Part shown: positions 46,630-56,900 of the stretch, piece after piece
Layout of the letters: each line of letters starts with the position of its first letter
Numbering within the stretch: position 1 is the stretch's first letter
Notes under the pieces: generated by a model
What the model was told of the DNA's origin: nothing
The model's input: the letters and a program-made list of their open reading frames with translations, nothing else
Database searches by the model: none
Made by a program: the position numbers and the translations under genes
Assembly: GCF_947507565.1 (NCBI RefSeq)
Contig: NC_089190.1
Coordinates: 2,046,001 to 2,110,000, forward strand
Length of the DNA: 64,000 bases
Direction: 5' to 3'
Source: Oscarella lobularis
Taxonomy: Eukaryota; Porifera; Homoscleromorpha; Homosclerophorida; Oscarellidae

Positions 46630-48392
46630 TACACTAGTGGCTACATTTGTATTGTGAAATCTCGCGTTGGATCACGAGACGCCGACTGAAATATCGCAGG
46701 CGCTTGATCCGCGTAGCGTTTCACAAAATCAGGCAAAGTGAAGAGAACTTGAAGTATAGAATTCATGTAGCAAGTGTTGCCGAGATTCGCCAGCCCTGTG
46801 TATCCCGGACCAAAAAGTGGCATCAGCTGACAACCAGATTCCTAAAAAAATAATAATTAAACATAATTAATTAAATTAAATAATTTATTGCCTACCTGTA
46901 TTACATCCCATTCCAATAATTTGAGATTGGCGTCCACTTCCAATTCTTCCATTGTTTTGTCTGTCTAAAATAAAAATAGAAGATCCGATTTAGAGCAAAA
47001 AAATCATCTATTTATTCCCACGTCACTACGTAACTAGAACGTATTAATTAATTAATACTCGCGCTACCTTCTCCAGCATCATCCGATTGATTCCAAAATG
47101 AGCTAAATGCTGAGCTAACAAAGGATCTTCCACCATGGCATCTTCATCATACGAATAAACATCTAAGATAAAGACAGAGAAACACGCACTAAATTATTAG
47201 CAATCCTATTAGAGACCACAATCTGGCGCGACTAACTATTCATACGTTCTCAGGGGAGAAGCGCTATAACTATTAAGAGGGTCTCACGCTAATTCTATGT
47301 GAGAAAAAAGGTCAAATATGAGCCCACCTGCTCCGTCAGCTGTGATTGTGCCCAGTTTCACGCACAGAGGATATCCCGTCTGTTCGAAATGCTCCACGGC
47401 GTGATTATTTCCACCGGAACCTACGTCGATTTATTGGCATATATGTTATATATTATTTAATCGGCTTCTCCCCTTCTCACCGTCGAAGTAACGACGTCCA
47501 CACAAGATGGCGCCGTCCGTCAAATTCAGCCAGAGATTGTTCGTCAAATCGCATCGAGAGCAAATCCATCCACTTCCGCCGAAAAAATCAATAATAAATA
47601 ATCAAATAATTAAATAAATTACCTCGGCGTGATTTTGACTCCATTGTCAAGCTGTTTCAAATTCGCAGCATGCCTAAAGAATTCATAGTAACCCACGCCC
47701 CTAGTATAAATATTTTTTCTAACTTTGACTCGAATTTCATTTCGCCTTCCCACGCCGCGGCCACGTCCTCTTTCCACGCGCTTTCGGCCGCCAAAACGCC
47801 CGCAATCGATTTACTCACGTTTTCCGGCAAATCGTCGCACGGCAACGATATTGTCGTAAACGTCGGTAAAATAACCAAAGAGTTCGTCACATCGTATTCG
47901 ATCTATTTTTAGCGCGACTATTTATATTGATTTTATTTTTCGCGATGTACAGTACTCTACCGGTTCTTCGTCTAAATCGAAGCCGCCTTCGACACCTAGA
48001 GCCATTCTAGTTGGCTTCTTTTTCGGTGGAGCGTCGTCTTGCTTGGCAACGATCGCTCTCTGGGATGAACACGCGCTTGGCCACGTGGTGTCAAGTCACC
48101 TTGGCTAACCTACTGGTTTTTCCGTCTTTTTTGTGTGTAAGTAGAGTCGACAGCCCGTCTGCTGGTGATGGAGGGTCACGTAGTCGCGGCCGAAACCGAG
48201 AAAGTCGCTCAAGCTGACGTAGATGCCGTTTTCGCTTTCCTGGCCGCGAAAGCACTCGAAAAACGACGTCCCAGCTCGCTAAGCGCGTCTCACCGGACTG
48301 TCGAAACTAAACGCGCACTCGTCCTTGTATACGCGATTGCCGCCAAGAGGAACTTTGGCCGCGCCGTCGCCTAAAGACCGAAGGACTTCCAT
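43645..48392 (-). CDS. USP5: Ubiquitin C-terminal hydrolase 5 (isopeptidase T)
   Basis: Deubiquitinase that disassembles free polyubiquitin chains. ATG 48392 gives [20 protein letters not shown] then [13 protein letters not shown] (cryptic UBP region), [40 protein letters not shown]. Zf-[33 protein letters not shown]. Catalytic Cys box: [20 protein letters not shown] (about 46780). [14 protein letters not shown] follows. Two UBA domains: [20 protein letters not shown] and [18 protein letters not shown]. His box: [19 protein letters not shown] (about 44160). The last exon ([27 protein letters not shown]) ends at TAG 43645, beyond an intron of about 390 bp. The intron near 46230-46480 contains a minisatellite. 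Catalytic residues are all present. Confidence 0.95.
46252..46468. repeat. 31-bp minisatellite, seven units, in a USP5 intron
   Basis: Seven head-to-tail units of about 31 bp (AATAGTGAATACAACAAAAA plus GGAGCCCCAGT) with few substitutions. The array lies in the intron after the KPKKSR exon of USP5. Confidence 0.92.
46600..46628. repeat. GT dinucleotide microsatellite
   Basis: About 14 GT units in a USP5 intron, in plus-strand orientation. Confidence 0.9.
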
Positions 48393-48730
48393 AGTTTTGA
48401 AATTACGGTGATCCGTAACAAGTCACTGACGTCATGTCTCTACGTAGGATCATGTACTGTACGTACTCCATGTACGTACGTGCATAGATTTGTATTTTTA
48501 ATTAGTCATAATGCACTGCTATAAAAGCCAATAGGCGTACTTCTACAGCCTTACCAATATATCTCTCGCTGACAATCACGTGACAATGACGCACAACGCA
48601 AAATAAATAGACGGTGCTACGGCAATCCGATTAGAGTACACAGGTGTAGCAAAAAATCAACAGTCTTGCAGGCAGAGGCGAAGAAGGCGCTTACCGTTGC
48701 TTAGCGCTCCCTATATTCTCATTGAAAAGA

Positions 48731-50797
48731 ATGCACGTCGTCGAGTTTCTTCTTCTCCTTGCCGTCGCCGCCGTCGCCGAGGCCGATCGTCGCGATTGCC
48801 GTCTGAACGAAATCTACGCGAACATGACGCGTCGTCTCGAAGTGACGCCATCGCTCAACGTGACGTACGCGCACGACGACTGGACGTACGTCGAAAAACT
48901 CGCCGTGACGGCGTCGAATCTTCTCTCCACGCTCACGATCGATAGGCCGCCGGCGAACATCGAAAACGATATGGTTTATCACGTGCACGTGATGCGCGCC
49001 GTTCTGCAGGGCGCCGATCGCGTGCACGGCGCCAAACTCGTTTTCGATCCGGCCGAATCGCTCGCGCGAAAGTCGAGCGTCGGTTTCGCCATGGACGGCA
49101 CGCACGGCTTCATCTATCTGCTCGGCAAACCCGACCTCGATCGACTGATTCGACCGCGCGTGCGTTTCGTCGACGGCAGTGCGGAAACGCAACGCTTCTT
49201 CGCTCCCACGCGTGCGAGTACGCTAACGCTGCGCTACAATGCGTCGATGATTGCCGGGCCCGCGCGTCGCGTGACGCGCGCGCTCGTCGAACGCGAACAC
49301 GGTCACTGGACTTTCCCGTATTTCGACACGATGGTCGCCCAGCGCTGGATCGTCTCCTTCGTCGTACCGTTTCTCAAAGAAGAGAACGGCGTCTATAGAC
49401 GGCAGGGCGACGTCTATTTAGATATGCACATTGAAGACTTTGGAGTAAATCAGTGCGGTGTCAATATTCATAACGTTTCATTGAATGACAGTCATACCAA
49501 CTATGATAATCAAGATCCGTTTCATAATAGCCATCTCTGCGATGACGTCACGACCACGTGTCAACCGACTGGACGTGGACGATTCATTTTGGGGGAATAC
49601 GAGTGTCGTTGCAAACCCGGTTACTATCGACAACCGAACGCCACGTTTCGTCTCCAGGGTTTTCTCGGCGAAACGCTGGAGAACGAGTACAATCGTCTAT
49701 GTACGAACGATAGCGGAGCGAATCGGAGCGAAATATTTCGCGGGAAAATGTTCCAGTGCGTTAAATGTAAGCCCGGATGCGTGACGTGCGATTCCGATCG
49801 CGAGTGTTTGTTCGAGCGAAATTTTCACCTACGCAACGGCATCTTGGCGTTCGGCTGCGTCACCATGACGATACCGCTTCTCCTAATCGCCTTCGTCGTC
49901 TACAATCGAAATTTGAAGATAATTCGTTCGGCGAGCTTTCCCTTATTGATTCTCATACTAATCGCCGTCGAAATCAATCTCTCCAACGTCGTCGTGAATT
50001 ATTTTGAACCGATCAAAGCGCTGTGCATTCTAACGAATTGGATCGAACACGCGAGCTTCGTTCTTCTCTACGGCACTCTATTCCTACGCGTCTATCGCAT
50101 CGTTCTCATCTTCACGACCCAACTCGCGTCGATGAACACAATCGGCTCGAAAACCCAAACGAAAGATCTCCTAGTCAAACTCGTCGTCATGATCGCAATC
50201 ATATCGCTTTACCTCGTCATCTGGACCGCCGCTCGTCCGCCGAACGTTCGCGACGCCTACACGGGCGGCGACGACGATTTGCGCTTCGTCACGTGCGAAT
50301 CCACGTGGCTCAACTTCGCCGTCGGCGTCGCCTATGTCTGTCTTTTGGCGTGGGGCGCTTGGCTCGGATTTAAAGTGCGCAAAGTTCCGTCGACGTATAA
50401 CGAGAGCAAGTTGATTTTTCTGCTCGTTTACGTCGTCGTCGTGCTCTACGTTCTCTACGCGGCGCTCATCGTTTTCAGCCCCTTTCGATCGAATCCCGAT
50501 CATTCCTACGTTCTCGATTTCGTCTTTATCGAATTGCGAAATTTATCCGTGCTCTTTTTTCTTTTCGCGAATAAGGTGTGGGCGACGATTCGCGGCGACG
50601 GCGATCAGAAGGTTCTCTTCAATACGCGCTCGCTTACCGTCGATAAGAATCCTGATCGGAAGACGTCGGATTCCGGCACCGGTCGTTTGACGGCGCGCGC
50701 TTCGATTAATCAGAGCGGCAAGTTGATGATGATGGGACCGCGTAATTCGCGCGGTTCCAATAGTTCGGCGTCGTCCATTCGGAAGTTGGTCACTTGA
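48731..50797 (+). CDS. Class C GPCR, GPR158/GPR179-like (copy A, intronless)
   Basis: Single exon, 688 residues. ATG 48731 gives a signal peptide (MHVVEFLLLLAVAAVAEA). The ectodomain has a Cache-like region with WTFPYFDTMVAQRWIVSFVV, DVYLDMHIEDFGVNQCGVNI, then a Cys-rich EGF-like part: SHLCDD, GRGRFILGEYECRCKPGYY, RLCTNDS, FQCVKCKPGCVTCDSDRECL. Seven hydrophobic segments follow (about residues 375-625), with EPIKALCILTNWIEHASFVL and LYGTLFLRVYR (TM3), matching the GPR158 pattern EPS.FRCILLRW. The C-tail is short and Ser-rich. Vertebrate GPR158/179 bind RGS7-G-beta-5 and have heparan-sulfate or glycine-type ligands. No introns despite an intron-rich neighbourhood. Copy B lies convergent, 344 bp away. 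Confidence 0.85.
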   Translation: MHVVEFLLLLAVAAVAEADRRDCRLNEIYANMTRRLEVTPSLNVTYAHDDWTYVEKLAVTASNLLSTLTIDRPPANIENDMVYHVHVMRAVLQGADRVHGAKLVFDPAESLARKSSVGFAMDGTHGFIYLLGKPDLDRLIRPRVRFVDGSAETQRFFAPTRASTLTLRYNASMIAGPARRVTRALVEREHGHWTFPYFDTMVAQRWIVSFVVPFLKEENGVYRRQGDVYLDMHIEDFGVNQCGVNIHNVSLNDSHTNYDNQDPFHNSHLCDDVTTTCQPTGRGRFILGEYECRCKPGYYRQPNATFRLQGFLGETLENEYNRLCTNDSGANRSEIFRGKMFQCVKCKPGCVTCDSDRECLFERNFHLRNGILAFGCVTMTIPLLLIAFVVYNRNLKIIRSASFPLLILILIAVEINLSNVVVNYFEPIKALCILTNWIEHASFVLLYGTLFLRVYRIVLIFTTQLASMNTIGSKTQTKDLLVKLVVMIAIISLYLVIWTAARPPNVRDAYTGGDDDLRFVTCESTWLNFAVGVAYVCLLAWGAWLGFKVRKVPSTYNESKLIFLLVYVVVVLYVLYAALIVFSPFRSNPDHSYVLDFVFIELRNLSVLFFLFANKVWATIRGDGDQKVLFNTRSLTVDKNPDRKTSDSGTGRLTARASINQSGKLMMMGPRNSRGSNSSASSIRKLVT

Positions 50798-51141
50798 AGC
50801 TGGAAGACAGGAAAAAACTGAAGTTTTTGTCTTGCATGCCGTTATAGACTACTGTATTCTCTCTTGTAATGTACCGTCTGCTCTTACTAAGCATATTATT
50901 ACAGTATTGTTATGCAAGGACGCCGGTAACAATACGGCAGCTGTTTCTTTCGGAAAGAGAATGTAATAAGGACGATGCCGGCACGTAATCTCGTTTGACT
51001 CAGGCACCGCGCCGTCTGGTCAAATTATAACTACCGTAACAAGTCAGAAACGACATTTAGCAATTTCTATTGCCATAAAGTGAAAACAACGGTTATATAG
51101 TGTTGCAGATAACTTATAGTTCCAGACGCGGATATCGCTAC
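50798..51141. other. Interval between the convergent GPR158-like copies
   Basis: 344 bp holding both 3' UTRs. A hairpin-capable sequence, AAGACAGGAAAAAACT / AAGTTTTTGTCTT (50804-50833), lies right after copy A's stop. Nothing else seen. Confidence 0.4.
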
Positions 51142-53616
51142 TTAGACGATAATTTCCTCGCCAAATACATCGTCACGTGGCGGGACTACCTTATTAGTCT
51201 CTCCCCCCATGATCGGTTCCGGCATTTGTTCACCAGTCGGATTTTCAGCTATGTCTTCAAAAGCGGTGACGGCGGCAGCGGCGGCGGCGGCGGCGGCGGC
51301 GGAGTCCACGCTATCGCGTCGCCAATCCAACCAATGAGCTGCTAGCGTGCTCCACGATTTGCGCCTGCGCGAATCGTGTTTTCGCGCCGCTGCCGCGTCG
51401 ACGGGGGCAGCGTCGGCGCTCCTTCGTCGATTCGTCCGCAACTCTTTTATATCAGTCATAGGCAGGCCAGCGTCGTCTGCGCACGCGTCAGATGTGCTAC
51501 TCGGCGGGCTACTCATCCCACTCATCCCCGTCATTCGCGTACTCGTTGAACCGGAAACGCTAACTTTACGGGCCTTATTATCGCTATCCGACGGTTTTAC
51601 AAAAACGCCGACGAGTCCGACGGCGTGACTGGGCTTGGACTTTTGCTTTTGGCGCTCGTCCAAGTCATCTTTACGACGCACCACGAAATAAATGCGCGAG
51701 CCAATCAGCAGCGCCGGCGGGACGTCGCACGTGACGTGGAGGAGAAACGCGATTAGCGCGAGATAACGATTGCGTTCGGCGCTCTTTTCCAACGCGCCGA
51801 CGAGAACGGGCAAAACGACGCCGCCAAGTGCGAAAGAACTGGCGATGCAGAGCGCCGTCAATCGGCTCGCGATAAAATTCGTCGGAACGCCGTAGACTTT
51901 TACGGCGGCGGCGATCCCGGCAAAGAAGAGCACAGCGGCGTGAAATGCGTAAGAGGCGTAGAGAAAAGTGACGTCATCTTCTACGCAGACTTGTAAGTCG
52001 TTGTCGACGCTTATGGCGCGAAGTTCTGGCCGACTTTTCCACGTCCAAATCGAGAGAAGAATAATACATAGTATAGCGTAGATGATCATAATGGTAAGAT
52101 ATTCCTTTTGTCGACTTTCGTTCGCGAACGGCGCTGACTTATCGGCGTCGTTCCCGTTCCCGCGCTTTTTGTGCCGGTGCGCGCGCACAGTTTCTATGGC
52201 GTGGAGCACGAGACTGAGATAGAAGAGCGCAAAGCCGAGATGGAAGATCCATCGAAAGGTGAGACAAGCGCTCGCCGTTTCGTCGGCACCGACGCGAACG
52301 CACAGCGCAACGCTCACCGTTGCCGCGCCGACGATCATGAGAGCGAGAAGCGGCGGATTCCCCGTCGCAATCAACGTCTTATCGCGTCGCGCGATCACGT
52401 AAGCAACTGCGAGCGCGAATGCAACGATAGCGACGGCGCTCACGCAGAGCACCGTGTATCTCACCCACGTGGCGATGTAAAACACGCACGGCCCGCGACA
52501 GTCAGGACATTGGGCGGGACACGGTAGACAATAGTCATTAGCGACGACCTCCCGCGTTTCGAGAGCTGATCCATTTATTCCCGAGCGATTGTTATCGGTG
52601 AAGCGGTACGCCGAATAGTCCATATTCAGGTAATAACCGGCGAGGCAGAGACAAGCGTAGGAGGAGCGAACAAAACCGCGACCGGAAATAAAGTGACATT
52701 CGCTGGTTCGACGTCGACATAGGTGACTACCGCGAAACTGATCGTCGTCGTCGTCGTCGTCGTCGTCGCTGTCGCATTGATTTAGATCGACTAGAGACAG
52801 ATCGATGTCGATGGAAACGAGGCCGAGATAGCGTTTCTGGTTGACGTCGTTCGTTGAACGATCGGGTCCACTTTTGCCGAAGAAACCGATGCTGTTGCTA
52901 ATTATCCATCGGTTCGTGCCGCCGCAATCGAAATAGGGCCGACTCCACGTGCTATTCTCGTAGCGCAGATAGGGCGACGTTTCGTTCGTCACCGACTGAC
53001 TTACGGGAATGCGCCGATTGCCCATGTAGAAGAGATAGGCCACTTCGCTCGTTACCCATGGAAACGGTTGTTTTAGATGATCTAGCGCCGTCTTTTTCGC
53101 GCGTGCGTACCACTCCGACTTCGTGTACTCGTAGTGCAGAAAACTCAGCGCCGTCGTGCCGTCAGCGAGCGTTTTCGCGTAGACGCAGAAGTCGTCGTAC
53201 GGGTTCCCGGAACGATCGAGGTAGACGCCGTTCCCGAAGCAGATGCGCGCGCCGCTTACGCGCTCCTGCGCGACTACGTCATCGGCGAAGTGATACAGCC
53301 AGAGGGTGTCTTCGTACGCACTTCGTTCTAATTCATTAGCTGGCAACTTTTTTATGAGCGCCGTGCGATCGACAATCTCGGGATGCGCTGTTATGATGCT
53401 CGTTAGGGTATTCGCGAGATGAACCACGAGATCGGCCTCCGCTTTCCACTTTCTTCCGTCGTACGTCACGTTGAGCCGTTGCTCGGCGCCCAAACGGCAA
53501 TTCGTCTCCGTAATCGTATCGTAGCGTCGCAGGCCGTCGATTAGACCTCGTCGATCGGCGCCGCAGACTGCAACGCAAACAAATACGTAGAGGAGAAGAA
53601 CGAGACGAATCCGCAT
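51142..53616 (-). CDS. Class C GPCR, GPR158/GPR179-like (copy B, intronless)
   Basis: Single exon, 824 residues from ATG 53616 (MRIRLVLLLYVFVCVAVCG signal peptide). Ectodomain: RLNVTYDGRKWKAEADLVVH, WSRPYFDCGGTNRWIISNSI, IDIDLSLVDLNQCD, then a run of nine Asp, GSHLCRRRTSECHFISGRGF, SSYACLCLAGYYLNMD, DYCLPCPAQCPDCRGPC. The pattern ..PYFDCG..NRWI... and DINQCD.....G.HLC is that of GPR158/179. Seven TM segments follow (about residues 395-660). The long cytoplasmic tail has a Ser/Thr-rich part, a poly-Ala run and an acidic end (PPRDDVFGEEIIV). It shares domain layout with copy A but sequence identity is modest, so the pair is old or fast evolving. Ligand unknown. Confidence 0.85.
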   Translation of the reverse strand: MRIRLVLLLYVFVCVAVCGADRRGLIDGLRRYDTITETNCRLGAEQRLNVTYDGRKWKAEADLVVHLANTLTSIITAHPEIVDRTALIKKLPANELERSAYEDTLWLYHFADDVVAQERVSGARICFGNGVYLDRSGNPYDDFCVYAKTLADGTTALSFLHYEYTKSEWYARAKKTALDHLKQPFPWVTSEVAYLFYMGNRRIPVSQSVTNETSPYLRYENSTWSRPYFDCGGTNRWIISNSIGFFGKSGPDRSTNDVNQKRYLGLVSIDIDLSLVDLNQCDSDDDDDDDDDQFRGSHLCRRRTSECHFISGRGFVRSSYACLCLAGYYLNMDYSAYRFTDNNRSGINGSALETREVVANDYCLPCPAQCPDCRGPCVFYIATWVRYTVLCVSAVAIVAFALAVAYVIARRDKTLIATGNPPLLALMIVGAATVSVALCVRVGADETASACLTFRWIFHLGFALFYLSLVLHAIETVRAHRHKKRGNGNDADKSAPFANESRQKEYLTIMIIYAILCIILLSIWTWKSRPELRAISVDNDLQVCVEDDVTFLYASYAFHAAVLFFAGIAAAVKVYGVPTNFIASRLTALCIASSFALGGVVLPVLVGALEKSAERNRYLALIAFLLHVTCDVPPALLIGSRIYFVVRRKDDLDERQKQKSKPSHAVGLVGVFVKPSDSDNKARKVSVSGSTSTRMTGMSGMSSPPSSTSDACADDAGLPMTDIKELRTNRRRSADAAPVDAAAARKHDSRRRKSWSTLAAHWLDWRRDSVDSAAAAAAAAAAVTAFEDIAENPTGEQMPEPIMGGETNKVVPPRDDVFGEEIIV

Positions 53617-53960
53617 GCTCAAAACGAAACGCGATACTGAACTGAAGCCGAGTGCGAGCCGATGGCACCTGATATTATTTCAGCGAGCGTTTCTAAATTA
53701 TAGGCATCACTAGAGAGGCGTCGCATTATCCATGAGATCCACAATTAGGAAATTAGCTCCAGATGTTCCGGCGCCCCACGCGCGTTCAAGTGTCGACTCC
53801 TTTTTCGTACGTGCGGCGCGCGAAAACCCCCAAAAACCCGATCCTTTATTAGTATCCCAACAGAACAAAAAAAAAGATTTCCTTCGATGTTTTGTCAAGT
53901 CGCGTAGAAAAGCATCCCACACTTCCGTGAATACGCATACGCTAAGGGAACTCCTCCCAC

Positions 53961-56900
53961 TCAAGAGACATCGTGCGCGCTCTTGATTTCGCCCTGATTG
54001 TGCCGCTCGCCGGCCGTCACGTTATAGCTGAGCAACGACGTGGCGTCGACGCGCTGCTGAACGCGTCGTCGCTTCTTACGACCTTTCTTACCGACGTCAG
54101 AAACCTGCTGAAATCCCGTGTCTCCTTCGGGCGTCCCGGATGATAGCCCGCCGCCGCCGCCGCCGGAGAGAGACGGAAAGGCGACGAGGGAGTCGGATGG
54201 CGGCGGTGCCGTTTGAGATTTGCCCTTTAGGAAGGGTGGAAAAAGAGAGAAAGTTACGGTTCCGATTACTCAATAAGGGGGAATGTTTTTCTAACTTTGA
54301 TGACATCCGCGACTGTTCGTGATTTCACGCTTCCGTGACGTTCGAGGAAGCCACGTGCGAAGTCTTTAGCGGCACCGGAAGTGCCGAGATAAGCGTCAAT
54401 GTATTCACAAATCTGTAAAAAAGTACGGGGGGAAGAGGGAGAGAAAATAAGGAAGCGACTCATTCATGCATAAATCAAGGAATCGAAACGCCGTACAGTA
54501 CAGGGAATTAATTATTTACGTAATGAATGAGGATTCCTATGCCTACAGTACTAGAAAGGCTTCGAAAAGGACGCATAACTTCGCGTTTACAAGAGATGGA
54601 AGCGAACCGTCAGCTTGGGTGTTTAATAAGGAATTGTGATCGCGCACAGAAAACAAAAACGGGTTTCCTTACCTCCGTCGCATTGTCCAACGTGGTCAGG
54701 AAACTAATGAAGCCGGAGACTAAGAGAGAAGAGCGTCTCTATGCGCATATTTTGAAAAAAATGAATATATCTTACTGTCGACAACTCGTTCGAACGGCTG
54801 CAGTTTTCTCTCGCACCAATCGCGTAATTCGTCGTTGGACGCGCTCTTCGCCGCCGCCTGAAAGTGCCGGCGAACGATTTCCTTTAGAAATAGAAAAGAA
54901 AAAGGGTCCCCCTCCCTCTCCGCGCTAAAAAATCGACTCTATACCTCGTCTCTCGTCTCCTTTCTCGTCTCGACTTTAGCCGCGCTAAACAAAGAGAATT
55001 AATTAAACTATATATAAATAGAGCGTTGAGACTCACTGTTTCTTCGTTTTCTTTGCTTGCGCTTGAAATCTCGGCGGCGGCGGCGGCGGAGCGTTGGTGA
55101 CGGCATCGCCGCGTCGTTCTTCGACCGCCGCGAGACTCTCATTCCAAAACGAAGCCAAACCGCCTTGCGTTTCATCGGGAGTCGAAGGTCCCCCTCCCCC
55201 CCACGCGCTTGCGCTTCCACTCCACGGGTTATTGGATCCCTGGAGAAATCGCTGTTTTGACGTCATTGTGACGTTGGGGTGGTGATATGAACCTGTATTC
55301 GTTGCGCTTGAGTTGGCTGTTTTGGGGGATTTTTGGACGACGTTGCTTGCTCTTGTTGTATGATCTGCGCGAGAGACGGAGCTCCCGTGCCGGTCGGCGG
55401 CGAACTAAAATCACTAATAATATTATATATATAAATATATATTTTTATACCTCCATTTGGGTGCGGGCTTGGGGTTTTGTTGCTTTTGCTGTTGTTGCTG
55501 TTTTTGCTGTTGTTGTTGCTGTTGTTGTTGCTAAATAAACGGTTAATATATTTCCTCTGGAATTGCTCTCCAGCATAAGAAACCTCTGCAGCAGCGGCGG
55601 CAATTTCTTGCTTCTGAATCTCAAGAAGAGACAGCTGTAGTTAAAAATCATTATTAGTAAATAATAATTATATTATTATAGATCACCTTTGGTGGTGGTG
55701 GCGGCATCTGTTTCTGCTCCATACGCAGTCGATTCAGCGCCTGCACTTGTCTCTGTCTAGCCGCCTCTTGCTGCCTGTAAAACACGAATAAAAAAGAATC
55801 CCAGCCCAAGAGACTCGCCCTCACTTCTGCAGAGCCAATTGCTGCTGCTTCTGCGCCTCCTCCTCAAGCTTCCTTATCTCTTCCTGCTTACGTTTTATCT
55901 CTTCTCGCCTCCGCTTCTCTTCCGCCTCTCGTTTCAATCGCTTCTCGTCCTCTAGCTTCTTTCTCCGCTTCTCTTCCGCTTCTCTCTTCAGTCGCTCCTC
56001 CTCTTGTTGACGTCGAATCCGCCCTTCTTCCTGATGACGTCGAATTCGTTCTTCTTCTTCTTGTTGACGTCGAATTCGTTCTCGTTCTCGTTCTTCTTCC
56101 TCTTCGCGCTGACGACGAAGGCGACGTTCGTTCTCTTCCGCTTTTTTTGCCGCCGCCGCCGCCGCCGCGACTTCTTCCATTTCCTTTTGAATGCGAGCCG
56201 CTTCTTCTCGTTTTCGTTCCTCTTCCCTAAAAGCCACTTGTGAAGGAAAGGCGTTTCCCCCCCATGGGATTTGGTGACGTCACACCGATCTTTTGCTGCT
56301 TCGTCCCAAGCGGAAAGAGATCCACTTCTCCAGATAGGCGCCGGAAGCATAGCCGCATCTTGAGGAGAAACGGATTTCACTGTAATACAATTCCCCAATT
56401 AATTAATCAATTAATTAAATAGACTATATAGGAAATTTATCAGGCAATCAATTCATAAATAAATAAATAAATAAATAAAAGTCTTACTCTGAACATCGGC
56501 CGACGTCCAAACGGGAGATGCGATCTCAGTCGAGCCGCGTGGTTTTTGAGGAGAAGACGGCTGCACTTTATCGTCGCTAACACGTTGTTTCTTCGTTTCC
56601 TGCAGTTGAACGTTCTGTTTCTGTTGTTGCAATAGTTGCTGTTGCTGCTGAAAATGAAGAAATGCCTAAAGAACGTCCTCCGTGACGTCATTTTGAATTA
56701 TTTCGAGGATTTCTACCTGCGCTTGAGCTTGCGCATTTTTCATGGCATCTAAATGCCACTCGTTCGCTCTCCCCTTCTACAATAACAATCCCCACACGCG
56801 TCAAAAATCAAATATTGATTTATGTACCACAATAGGTGGCGGCGGCGGCGGATTCATTCCCGGCTCAAATGGAATGCGCCCGTAAACATTAATCATTTCC

